A DNA stretch of 6,409 nt from Deltaproteobacteria bacterium (GCA_021817645.1 JAKAGH010000188.1:1-6409), one strand, 5' to 3'. Shown: positions 1 to 5,245, numbered from the stretch's first letter. Notes: generated from the letters alone by a model not told the origin. A program made the numbers and translations.

Positions 1-2
1 CG

Positions 3-47
3 GATAACATATTGTTATCGTTGACTATAGCACCTTTTCGCTATTAT
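3..47. promoter_or_regulatory. Operator-like palindrome next to promoter-like hexamers
   Basis: A 17-base palindrome, GATAACATATTGTTATC (3-19), has perfect 7-base arms and a 3-base centre. On the plus strand TTGACT (21-26) and TATTAT (42-47) resemble -35 and -10 boxes, but with a short 15-base spacer. On the minus strand TGCTATAGT (24-32 read in reverse) is an extended -10 motif, and the palindrome lies just downstream of it, where a repressor site often sits. Either reading is possible. The minus-strand reading would serve a gene beyond the left edge. No protein can be named, and the site is too short to be certain of function. Confidence 0.3.
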
Positions 48-199
48 GGACAGCCTTATTTAAGGGTCATAAACAAATGAGTTTTTCAACAACCTGCTAA
101 AAGGATTACCTGACAGTAGCCAAAAGATCCGCCAGTTATTTCTTGGTGGCATGGCGAATCATGTTCAGCTCTATCTTCCCTTTAAAATTTCTTTTTAAC

Positions 200-820
200 T
201 TATTTTTTACCAATAACCGATGACTCAATATATTTTAAGAAAATAGTGTTTATTAGATAATATAAAATTATGCCAATTGATACAAATATAATAATACAAT
301 AATTATTACCCCATAATAAATGAAATTTATAATAAATAAGAAACAGTGTAAATGAAAAACTATTCACTATAATTGGTATTGAAAGGCGAAGCTGGGCTAT
401 TATGTCTTTTGATCCTTGTTTGACGTCAAAGGATAATTTCTTTCTAATCTTTTCAGAAATGTTTGGTTTTGATAAAAAATAATTTCTAATTTCCTTAATT
501 CTGGATACTTCGCGATCTATAATAGCACGTTGGGAAACAATAAAAGCATGAATAAGTAATCCAGCCAAGAATGATCCCAAAAAAATTAAGCTAAGCATAG
601 TAGATTCACCGGCATTCGTGGATGGATCAGGAAAAATAATTATTGAACGGCATGTATTTGCTGCATTACCATTTATAACTACTTTGCTGGCCAATGCAAT
701 TATTATTGCAATAATTGAGAAAGCATAACCCATCATCTTATCGCTCATATTATATGTGTGTATAATATATTTCCACGCCGCTTTATAATCTTCTAAAATA
801 AAATCGTCAAATTTTTCCAT
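200..820 (-). CDS. Four-helix integral membrane protein of unknown function
   Basis: I do not recognise this 206-residue protein. Hydrophobic segments suggest four membrane helices at about residues 31-49, 74-94, 146-164 and 174-195. They follow an amphipathic, aromatic N-terminal stretch (1-30) containing DYKAAWKYI. A charged loop of about 50 residues (95-145, with REVSRIKEIRNYFL near its start) separates helices 2 and 3 and probably faces the cytoplasm. No signal peptide or catalytic motif is visible. The ATG at 820 lies inside the end of the upstream epimerase gene (14-base overlap) and has a strong GGAGGG site 5 bases upstream, so the two genes are probably co-transcribed and translationally coupled. 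Base composition is very AT-rich, with many AAT, ATA and TTA codons, unlike the genes right of 1868. That suggests transfer. The gene looks intact; whether it works with the epimerase is unknown. Confidence 0.75.
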   Translation of the reverse strand: MEKFDDFILEDYKAAWKYIIHTYNMSDKMMGYAFSIIAIIIALASKVVINGNAANTCRSIIIFPDPSTNAGESTMLSLIFLGSFLAGLLIHAFIVSQRAIIDREVSRIKEIRNYFLSKPNISEKIRKKLSFDVKQGSKDIIAQLRLSIPIIVNSFSFTLFLIYYKFHLLWGNNYCIIIFVSIGIILYYLINTIFLKYIESSVIGKK

Positions 821-1610
821 TAAATCCCTCCGGCCTGTATCCTAATTCGATAATAGCTTTAGTAATATCAATAAAAACACCAGGGGCTCCTGGAAGTCCT
901 GAAATTGCATTATATAATCCATGGTCAATATTTGATTTGAGGCATAATTTAACTATTTGTATCAGATCATTATGTGATAACCATGTTTTCTTAAATCTGG
1001 GAATTAAATCACTTTCATTCAATTGAAGATTAGGATTATCTATTTCTCTTACAGTTCCAATACGAAGACCAAAAGTTCTTAGTCTATACCACTTAGATAG
1101 ATATTTAGCATATTCCTCGATCATCAATTTTGCTACGGCGTATCTAGAGTCTGGGCGTGGTGTAGTATCTTCTTTCATCATTGTAGGATTTTCTTGAAAA
1201 TATAATGGTTTTCCATTCTTTATCGCTTCGTCTTCATATCCTCCATAGACATTATTTGAGCTTGCATAAAGTACACGCTCTACTTTATGCAATAATGAAA
1301 TTTCCAAAATATTAATTGCCCCAATTATATTAATACGGACTATCTCATTCCAATCAGTATTTTTTCCAAGAACAGCAGCCAAATGAATAACAATATCTGG
1401 TTTATATTCATTAAAAATATTATCAATAATTGATTTTTCTGAAATATCACCCTTCACAAAGGGATGATGATATGCTATACTCTGGAAATCGTTGTCATTA
1501 ACTTCGTCTGGTGATTTAATATCTACCAATATTAATGAATATTCATTTATTAATGACTTTGTTAGTATTCGGCCGATAGTTCCCGACGCGCCTGTAATCA
1601 TGACTTTCAT
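807..1610 (-). CDS. NAD(P)-dependent epimerase/dehydratase, uronate-dehydrogenase-like (extended SDR)
   Basis: This 267-residue protein is a Rossmann-fold extended short-chain dehydrogenase. The cofactor loop GASGTIG lies at residues 7-13. An acidic residue at the end of strand 2 (VD, D30) favours NAD over NADP. D55 (GDIS), HLAA at 76-79, SS at 117-118 and the catalytic YAVAK (Y157, K161) follow. The late motifs RIG (183-185) and TWLSHNDL (209-216), and the total length, match uronate dehydrogenases. Those enzymes oxidise glucuronate or galacturonate to the aldarolactone with NAD. A nucleotide-sugar epimerase role is a fair alternative, so I give no symbol. The ATG at 1610 has no clear ribosome site, which is odd given the excellent promoter at 1740-1769. 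The gene is AT-rich and overlaps the membrane-protein gene by 14 bases. The enzyme should be cytoplasmic. Fold and catalytic residues are certain; substrate is inferred. Confidence 0.88.
   Translation of the reverse strand: MKVMITGASGTIGRILTKSLINEYSLILVDIKSPDEVNDNDFQSIAYHHPFVKGDISEKSIIDNIFNEYKPDIVIHLAAVLGKNTDWNEIVRINIIGAINILEISLLHKVERVLYASSNNVYGGYEDEAIKNGKPLYFQENPTMMKEDTTPRPDSRYAVAKLMIEEYAKYLSKWYRLRTFGLRIGTVREIDNPNLQLNESDLIPRFKKTWLSHNDLIQIVKLCLKSNIDHGLYNAISGLPGAPGVFIDITKAIIELGYRPEGFNGKI
826..831 (-). promoter_or_regulatory. Strong Shine-Dalgarno site of the membrane-protein gene
   Basis: GGAGGG on the minus strand lies 5 bases before the ATG at 820 and inside the coding sequence of the upstream gene. 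It fixes the start at 820 and indicates that the overlap with the preceding gene is real. Confidence 0.7.
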
Positions 1611-1666
1611 CGTTTTTTACCAAGCATCAATGCGGGAAGCCTTTGCCAAGCGAGGTTAAAAACCAT
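1607..1666 (-). other. Possible 19-codon leader reading frame (speculative)
   Basis: A minus-strand ATG at 1666 opens a 19-codon frame (MVFNLAWQRLPALMLGKKR). It stops with TGA overlapping the epimerase ATG (ATGA, 1607-1610). The start lies in the loop of the inverted repeat at 1651-1698. The overlap would allow translational coupling to the epimerase, which lacks its own ribosome site. However, this frame also has no good ribosome site, and it is short enough to arise by chance. It could equally be the tail of a vanished upstream gene. Confidence 0.2.
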
Positions 1667-1698
1667 TTTGTTGACCGTTTTTCCCGGGTTTAACCTCG
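1651..1698. repeat. 10-bp perfect inverted repeat in the leader of the AT-rich operon
   Basis: CGAGGTTAAA (1651-1660) is matched by TTTAACCTCG (1689-1698), with a 28-base loop that contains CCCGGG. It lies between the promoter at 1740-1769 and the epimerase start, so the transcript would carry a hairpin. There is no U-run after the stem, so it is not a typical terminator. A regulatory leader hairpin or a relic of a mobile-element end are both possible. Confidence 0.55.
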
Positions 1699-1739
1699 GA
1701 AAGTTTCCTCTTTTTTAGCCTTCTTGTCACGTGGACGGA

Positions 1740-1769
1740 ATGATAGCACATATTTTTTGAATTTGTCAA
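1740..1769 (-). promoter_or_regulatory. Sigma70-type promoter for the epimerase and membrane-protein genes
   Basis: On the minus strand a consensus -35 box TTGACA (1764-1769) is followed, after 18 bases, by TATCAT (1740-1745), five of six matches to the -10 consensus. The DNA upstream of the -35 box is AT-rich, as in an UP element. Transcription would start near 1733 and give a leader of about 120 bases. A CACGTG palindrome at 1728-1733 overlaps the expected start and could be a protein site. The promoter gives the AT-rich cassette its own transcription, independent of the GTPase gene upstream. Confidence 0.65.
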
Positions 1770-1867
1770 CCAATCTGACGGATATGTTATTTTTTCAGTA
1801 ATATAGACATATGTTTTTATTGCCACATTACTTGCCATTATCTTCAATTAAATAATCTTAACGAATA

Positions 1868-3196
1868 TTAAAACCGCGCCCCCGCCTCCATTTTCTTCTC
1901 CAGTACTTTTTGCAGGGTCGGCTCGCCGTAATCCTGATATTCGTAGCGCACCCGGATCGTGGGTTTATCCAGGGACAGCAGGCGGCGCAAATGAATGGGG
2001 GTGGAATAGAGGACCAGGTCACAGCCGCAGTTGTTGATGGTGGCCTCCAGGTCCCGGATCTGTTCCGGGCTGTAGCCCATGGCCGGCAGCACCCGGCCGA
2101 TATGAGGATAGGCCGCGTAAACCGCCTGGAGCGTGCCCACGGCACAGGCCCGGGGGTCGACAATATGCGCGGCGCCGAAGCGTTCCGCGGCCAGATACCC
2201 GGCCCCATAGGCCATGCCCCCGTGGGTCAGGGTGGGTCCGTCTTCCATCACCATCACCGTTTTCCCTTGAATCCGCTCCGGGTCCTTGACCAGCACCGGG
2301 GAGGTGGCCAGGACTATGTCGGCCCGGGGATTGAATGTCTTAATATTTTGGCGCACGGCCTCGATATTTTCCGGCCTGGCGTCATCCACCTTGTTGATGA
2401 TGGCGATGTCGGCCAGAAGCATATTGGTCTCCCCGGCATAATACGACAATTCATGCCCCGGTCTTAAGGGGTCGAAGAGCACCACCATCAGGTCGGGTTT
2501 AAAGAAAGGCGTGTCGTTATTGCCGCCGTCCCAGACGATGACGTCGGCCTCCTGCTCCGCCTGGGCCAGGATTTGCCGGTAATCAACGCCGCCATAGACC
2601 ACGATGCCCTGGTCCACCAGGGGCTCATATTCCTCCCGTTCCTCAATGGTCAACTGCTGCCGGGAAAAATCCTCAAACGCGGCAAAGCGTTGCACCACCT
2701 GCTGCTTGAGGTCGCCGTAGGGCATGGGGTGGCGCACCACCACCGGCTTTTTCCCCAGGCTCCGCAAAATTTCGCAGATCTTCCGGGTAGTCTGGGATTT
2801 GCCGCAGCCGGTGCGCACCGCACAGACCGCAATTACCGGCTTGGCGGCCGCCAGCATGGTCCGGGCCGCGCCGGGAAGCCAAAAATCGGCCCCCGCGGCC
2901 ATCACCAGAGAGGCCTTATGCATTACGTCCACGTGGGCGACGTCACTGTAAGAAAAGACCACTAGGTCGGCCTGATGCGTCCGGATCAGGCTGGCCAACT
3001 CTTCCTCCGGGTAAAAAGGGATGCCATCCGGATAGAGGGCGCCGGCCAATGCGGGGGGATAGATGCGATTGTGCACCAGGGGAATCTGGGCGGCCGTAAA
3101 GGCCAGCACCCGGTAATCGGGATTATCCTTGAATAACAGCTGGAAATTGTGAAAATCCCTGCCTGCCGCACCCATGATGATGACTTTTTTGAGCAT
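1868..3196 (-). CDS. P-loop GTPase of the cyclic 2,3-diphosphoglycerate synthase family
   Basis: This complete 442-residue cytoplasmic protein has three visible parts. Residues 1-115 form an N-terminal Rossmann-like domain (VIIMGAAGRD at 5-14; DLVVFSYSDVAHVD at 77-90). A nucleotide-binding domain starts with the P-loop AVRTGCGKSQT (126-136; K133, S134), then WDGGNND (222-228, Walker-B/DxxG-like) and INKVD (267-271, the NKxD guanine-recognition motif). The C-terminal half includes VMEDGPTLTHGGM (316-328) and a final Rossmann-like unit. The family (COG2403) includes archaeal cyclic 2,3-diphosphoglycerate synthetase, which closes 2,3-bisphosphoglycerate to the cyclic anhydride using ATP. In bacteria the true role is mostly untested, so the archaeal reaction should not be assumed. 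An extended -10 promoter lies just upstream. AGGGGG (3209-3214) is 12 bases from the ATG, a rather distant ribosome site. No terminator follows the stop. Confidence 0.88.
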   Translation of the reverse strand: MLKKVIIMGAAGRDFHNFQLLFKDNPDYRVLAFTAAQIPLVHNRIYPPALAGALYPDGIPFYPEEELASLIRTHQADLVVFSYSDVAHVDVMHKASLVMAAGADFWLPGAARTMLAAAKPVIAVCAVRTGCGKSQTTRKICEILRSLGKKPVVVRHPMPYGDLKQQVVQRFAAFEDFSRQQLTIEEREEYEPLVDQGIVVYGGVDYRQILAQAEQEADVIVWDGGNNDTPFFKPDLMVVLFDPLRPGHELSYYAGETNMLLADIAIINKVDDARPENIEAVRQNIKTFNPRADIVLATSPVLVKDPERIQGKTVMVMEDGPTLTHGGMAYGAGYLAAERFGAAHIVDPRACAVGTLQAVYAAYPHIGRVLPAMGYSPEQIRDLEATINNCGCDLVLYSTPIHLRRLLSLDKPTIRVRYEYQDYGEPTLQKVLEKKMEAGARF

Positions 3197-3310
3197 CGCC
3201 GTCTAGCGCCCCCTGCTGCAAATTATAGCAATAATATGCAGCAGCAATATGCTTATTGCTTTAGCTTCTAAAAAAAGCCTCCCCTGATTTAAAAGATTCG
3301 TAGGAGAAAA
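3197..3310. other. Divergent intergenic segment, GTPase side
   Basis: Between the GTPase start and the composite repeat, the only signals I can support are the extended -10 promoter and the small inverted repeat AGCAATAA/TTATTGCT (3227-3260). The remainder, 3261-3310, shows A-runs and no gene. With the repeats at 3311-3587 and the 180-base leader of the FAD oxidoreductase, this makes a 571-base gap without a coding region. Confidence 0.5.
3222..3230 (-). promoter_or_regulatory. Extended -10 promoter of the GTPase gene
   Basis: On the minus strand the sequence TGCTATAAT is a perfect extended -10 element (TGnTATAAT). The best -35 position, 17 bases further up (3245-3250, ATATTG), is poor, as is usual for extended -10 promoters. 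Transcription would start near 3215, giving a leader of roughly 20 bases. The box overlaps an 8-bp inverted repeat, AGCAATAA (3227-3234) with TTATTGCT (3253-3260), that could be an operator. Confidence 0.5.
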
Positions 3311-3354
3311 AACCCCCTCCCCCTTGGAAGCTCATCATTACCCACAAGTTTTTA

Positions 3355-3452
3355 TATAGCCATTGTCAAAAGTTTTTTCGTTTCGTAGGGGCACAGCAAT
3401 CTGCGCCCCTGCCATGATTTCCAATCGGTAAAAACTTTTGGCAATCGCTATA
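3355..3452. repeat. Inner inverted repeat, 23-base arms
   Basis: The arms at 3355-3377 and 3430-3452 match at 21 of 23 positions (core CAAAAGTTTTT). They are separated by about 50 bases that contain the GC-rich hairpin at 3387-3410. The pair is nested within the outer arms at 3334-3349 and 3547-3562. This looks like a small palindromic insertion that itself surrounds another repeat. Confidence 0.7.
3387..3410. repeat. Short GC-rich hairpin
   Basis: AGGGGCACAG (3387-3396) and CTGCGCCCCT (3401-3410) pair at 9 of 10 positions around a CAAT loop. It is related in style to the GC-rich hairpins at 3455-3519 and 4973-5030 but lacks their TGGTGG ends. There is no U-run, so it is not a standard terminator. 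Confidence 0.6.
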
Positions 3453-3454
3453 AC

Positions 3455-3519
3455 TGGTGGCGCAGCCTTTCCAAGCTGCGCCGGAAGAACCTGCGCAGGC
3501 TGGAAAGCCTGCGCCACCA
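3455..3519. repeat. REP/BIME-like double hairpin, copy 1
   Basis: This 65-base element is nearly a perfect palindrome. The outer 19-base arm TGGTGGCGCAGCCTTTCCA (3455-3473) pairs with 3501-3519 at 18 of 19 positions. Each half is also a hairpin by itself: GGCGCAGC with GCTGCGCC (3459-3466, 3475-3482), and GCGCAGGC with GCCTGCGC (3493-3500, 3507-3514), both 8 bp and perfect. Two inverted hairpins side by side are the plan of bacterial interspersed mosaic elements. A related copy lies at 4973-5030. Confidence 0.75.
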
Positions 3520-3573
3520 ATACGCCTCTGAATCAACTACTTAATGACTTGTGGGTAATGATAAGCCCTTCGA

Positions 3574-3595
3574 GGGGGGAGGGTCGGGGTGGGGG
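3574..3595 (+). other. G-quadruplex motif
   Basis: Four G-tracts (3574-3579, 3581-3583, 3586-3589, 3591-3595) are separated by loops of only 1 or 2 bases (A, TC, T). This fits a stable intramolecular G-quadruplex on the plus strand. It lies about 175 bases before the FAD-oxidoreductase start, on its coding strand, and is the right end of the composite repeat. Such G-rich tails are also common in dispersed intergenic repeats, so a regulatory role is unproven. Confidence 0.5.
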
Positions 3596-3754
3596 TGGCG
3601 AAATCATCTCAAGACGATGATCCAAGGATTACACCACCCTGGTGCTCAAAAATAAGCTTCCAGAAATTCTTTGCCCTCCCAGGTCTAATCCGGTTTCCCG
3701 CTCTGGCGTCGGGCCGGTGGAATGCTTAATTGTCTTGGTATGGAAGTCAATGCC

Positions 3755-3760
3755 GGAGGG
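3755..3760 (+). promoter_or_regulatory. Shine-Dalgarno site fixing the FAD-oxidoreductase start
   Basis: GGAGGG lies 7 bases before the ATG at 3768. It supports this start over the in-frame ATG-less extension upstream, which has no family similarity and runs into repeat-derived sequence. No convincing promoter is seen between 3600 and 3750. Confidence 0.75.
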
Positions 3761-3767
3761 TCTGCAA

Positions 3768-4964
3768 ATGACTGAGGGCCATCAGGCCATCATCGTCGGG
3801 GCCGGCATCCTGGGTCTGGCCAGCGCTTATCATCTGCTGCAAAACCACCCGGGCCTCGATCTCCTGGTGGTGGAGCGGCTGGCGGGCCCGGGCCTGGGCG
3901 ACACGGCCAAAAGCGCCGCGGCTTTTCGGGATATGTTCTCCTCCCCGGTGAATCGTCACCTCAGCCAGGCTGCCATCGCTTTTTATGAACGCCTGCAACA
4001 AGAGTCCCACCCCCTGGGCCTGAAAAAAATCGGCTACCTCTGGCTGGCGACGGCAGAGCAGATGGCCGGGTGGGGCCGGGCCCTGGAGGACCTGGCCCGG
4101 GCCGGGGTGAAATTCCAAACCCTGGAAACCCGGGATTTGATTTTCCGGCTGCCGGAGCTGCGCCCCCTGGACCTCAGCCGGGGCATCCTGGGGGTCAACT
4201 GCGGCATCCTCGATCCCGCCCGCCTCACCAGATTCTATGAGCAGGAGGTCCTCCGCCTGGGCGGGCGCATCCGCTATCACTCCGAGGTCACCGGTTTCAC
4301 CCGGGACGCCGAGGCGCGGATCAACGGCATCCGGTTGGGGATAGAGGAAATTTTGGGAGACGCGGTCATTATCGCCGCGGGCGCCTGGACCGGCCTGACC
4401 CTGGGGTTGGCCGGGCTGGAAGTGCCCCTGGTTCCCAGGAAAAGGCAGTTGTTCTCGATTCCCGCCAAAGAAGGCCCCCTGGCCCGACTGCTGGCGGCCC
4501 CCGGATTCAACGACCATAACCTGCTGCCCTTTACCATCCTGCCAGGGGAGGCGTACCTCCGGCCGGCCCTGGCCTCCTTCATCCTGGGCTTTGCCAATCC
4601 GGATCAAGCCCCGGGATTGGAGGAACCGCCGCGGGCAGAGGCCGATTTTTATAAAAATCGCATCCGTCCCCAAGTGGCGCAGTATTTCCCGGTGTTCCAA
4701 GGGCTGGCGCCCACCCGGTCTTGGGCCGGGCACTACGACGAGCACCTGCCGGACCGCACGCCTTTCGTGGAGCGCCTGGCGGGAGCCCTGGTGATCGGCG
4801 GCAGCAGCGGCAGCGGGGTGATGAAGGCGGATTCCCTGGGCCGGATTGTGGTCGCCCGGTTCGCCGGACTGGAGTCTGTGGAACTCGGTGATGGCGTGCA
4901 GTTCCGGGTGGCCGACCTAGGCTTGCAGCACCGGGCCGTGCCTCGGGAGGAATTCGTGATTTGA
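3768..4964 (+). CDS. DAO-family FAD-dependent oxidoreductase, possible proline dehydrogenase
   Basis: This 398-residue cytoplasmic or membrane-associated flavoprotein begins with the FAD dinucleotide-binding motif IIVGAGILGLASA (8-20; G11, G13, G16). The ribose-binding acidic residue is E36 (VVE). The family signatures SAAAFRDMF (49-57), GYLWLAT (89-95), IIAAGAWT (201-208) and a C-terminal GGSSGSGVMKADSLG (344-358) follow. These are typical of D-amino-acid oxidase, sarcosine oxidase, glycine oxidase and dye-linked proline dehydrogenase proteins. There is no signal peptide and no covalent-flavin motif that I can recognise. The next gene on the strand is a P5C dehydrogenase, so oxidation of L-proline to P5C is an attractive role, as in the DAO-family beta subunits of archaeal dye-linked proline dehydrogenases. 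Other amines or 2-hydroxy acids remain possible. The GGAGGG site sets the start; an open frame continues upstream but looks non-coding. Family assignment is strong, substrate is inferred. Confidence 0.88.
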   Translation: MTEGHQAIIVGAGILGLASAYHLLQNHPGLDLLVVERLAGPGLGDTAKSAAAFRDMFSSPVNRHLSQAAIAFYERLQQESHPLGLKKIGYLWLATAEQMAGWGRALEDLARAGVKFQTLETRDLIFRLPELRPLDLSRGILGVNCGILDPARLTRFYEQEVLRLGGRIRYHSEVTGFTRDAEARINGIRLGIEEILGDAVIIAAGAWTGLTLGLAGLEVPLVPRKRQLFSIPAKEGPLARLLAAPGFNDHNLLPFTILPGEAYLRPALASFILGFANPDQAPGLEEPPRAEADFYKNRIRPQVAQYFPVFQGLAPTRSWAGHYDEHLPDRTPFVERLAGALVIGGSSGSGVMKADSLGRIVVARFAGLESVELGDGVQFRVADLGLQHRAVPREEFVI

Positions 4965-4972
4965 GTTCTCTT

Positions 4973-5030
4973 TGGTAGGGCGGGCGTCTCGGACGCCTAT
5001 ATCTGCGCAGGCGAGACGCCTGCGCCACCA
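4973..5030. repeat. REP/BIME-like double hairpin, copy 2
   Basis: The element begins 9 bases after the FAD-oxidoreductase stop. Its outer arms (4973-4991 with 5012-5030) match at 16 of 19 positions. Each half folds alone: GGCGTC with GACGCC (4983-4988, 4992-4997), and GCGCAGGC with GCCTGCGC (5005-5012, 5018-5025). It shares CTGCGCAGGC and GCCTGCGCCACCA exactly with copy 1, but the core differs (GTCTC/GAGAC instead of CTTTCCA/TGGAAA). No U-run follows. At the RNA level it could protect the 3' end of the upstream message or reduce expression of the downstream gene. Confidence 0.75.
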
Positions 5031-5054
5031 GGAATGACTTTTCAGCACAGTTTC

Positions 5055-5178
5055 TTATGGGCCGTCGGAGCGGAGCACCCACAGACCATGAAAAGTTCAA
5101 AGCCCCTGGTCCTAACCTTGAACCTTAAAGGCAGTCACTCATGGGCCTTCGGCCCACCCATAAATTATGAAAAGTTCC
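5055..5178. repeat. Two diverged copies of a short direct repeat
   Basis: Copy A (about 5055-5098) and copy B (about 5140-5178) both start with ATGGGCC, contain a CGG...CACCCA segment and end in ATGAAAAGTTC. In copy B the centre is a clean 6-bp hairpin TGGGCC/GGCCCA (5142-5147, 5151-5156). Copy A has a longer, degenerate centre. No gene is supported here. The block separates the FAD-oxidoreductase and P5C-dehydrogenase genes. Confidence 0.5.
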
Positions 5179-5230
5179 TGCTGGGTATTCTTTTAACTTG
5201 GAACCTGGAACTTGGAACTTGGAACTTTTC
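5169..5230. repeat. Heptad repeat AACYTGG and 10-bp inverted repeat before the P5C dehydrogenase
   Basis: Four tandem heptads of the form AACYTGG run from 5195 to 5222 and are followed by a degenerate fifth. Two related heptads (AACCTTG, AACCTTA) lie at 5114-5127. A perfect 10-bp inverted repeat, GAAAAGTTCC (5169-5178) with GGAACTTTTC (5221-5230), encloses the array and would place it in a loop. The array ends about 28 bases before the P5C-dehydrogenase start, so it lies in the leader if the genes are co-transcribed. It may be replication slippage or a repeated protein-binding site. Confidence 0.6.
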
Positions 5231-5245
5231 GAAGACAGGTGGGAA

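Larger units (their letters stand above)
3311..3587. repeat. Composite of nested inverted repeats between divergent genes
   Basis: The outer arms are perfect for 16 bp: ATCATTACCCACAAGT (3334-3349) and its reverse complement (3547-3562). The similarity continues imperfectly outward into C-rich (3313-3323) and G-rich (3574-3595) tracts. Inside lie a second inverted pair (3355-3377 with 3430-3452), a short hairpin (3387-3410) and a double hairpin (3455-3519). The arrangement looks like non-coding palindromic elements inserted into one another, or a MITE-like unit. No transposase or clear target-site duplication is present. The short open frames crossing it are by-products of the repeats. The region lies between the divergent GTPase and FAD-oxidoreductase genes. 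Confidence 0.7.

Noticed and set aside
134..199. Minus-strand frame reading GKIELNMIRHATKK before a stop, as a transposase remnant
   Set aside because: It is only about 25 codons without a start, and I cannot match it to a family with confidence.
1656..1847. Minus-strand open frame of 63 codons starting with TTG
   Set aside because: It spans the strong promoter at 1740-1769 and ends in the leader inverted repeat. It has no ribosome site and resembles nothing I know.
1910..2467. Plus-strand open frame of 185 codons
   Set aside because: It lies antisense inside the GTPase gene, whose motifs are clear. Long antisense frames are expected in GC-rich coding DNA.
3311..3587. CRISPR array
   Set aside because: The repeats are inverted and nested, not regularly spaced direct repeats with unique spacers.
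3438..3620. Plus-strand open frame of 60 codons
   Set aside because: It lies wholly within the palindromic and G-rich repeats and has no ribosome site.
3642..3767. 42-codon N-terminal extension of the FAD oxidoreductase
   Set aside because: The FAD-binding motif normally lies within the first 10-15 residues, and GGAGGG precedes the ATG at 3768. The extension has no family similarity.
3747..4745. Minus-strand open frame of 332 codons
   Set aside because: It is antisense to the FAD-oxidoreductase gene. Its translation is rich in P, G, Q and R with no domain pattern, typical of a shadow frame.
4973..5030. Rho-independent terminator after the FAD-oxidoreductase gene
   Set aside because: The hairpins are strong, but no T-run follows, and the same element occurs upstream of the gene.
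4579..5100. Minus-strand open frame of 173 codons crossing the gene end and BIME element
   Set aside because: It is made of the antisense of the flavoprotein tail plus repeat sequence. Frames through such palindromic repeats often give spurious proteins.
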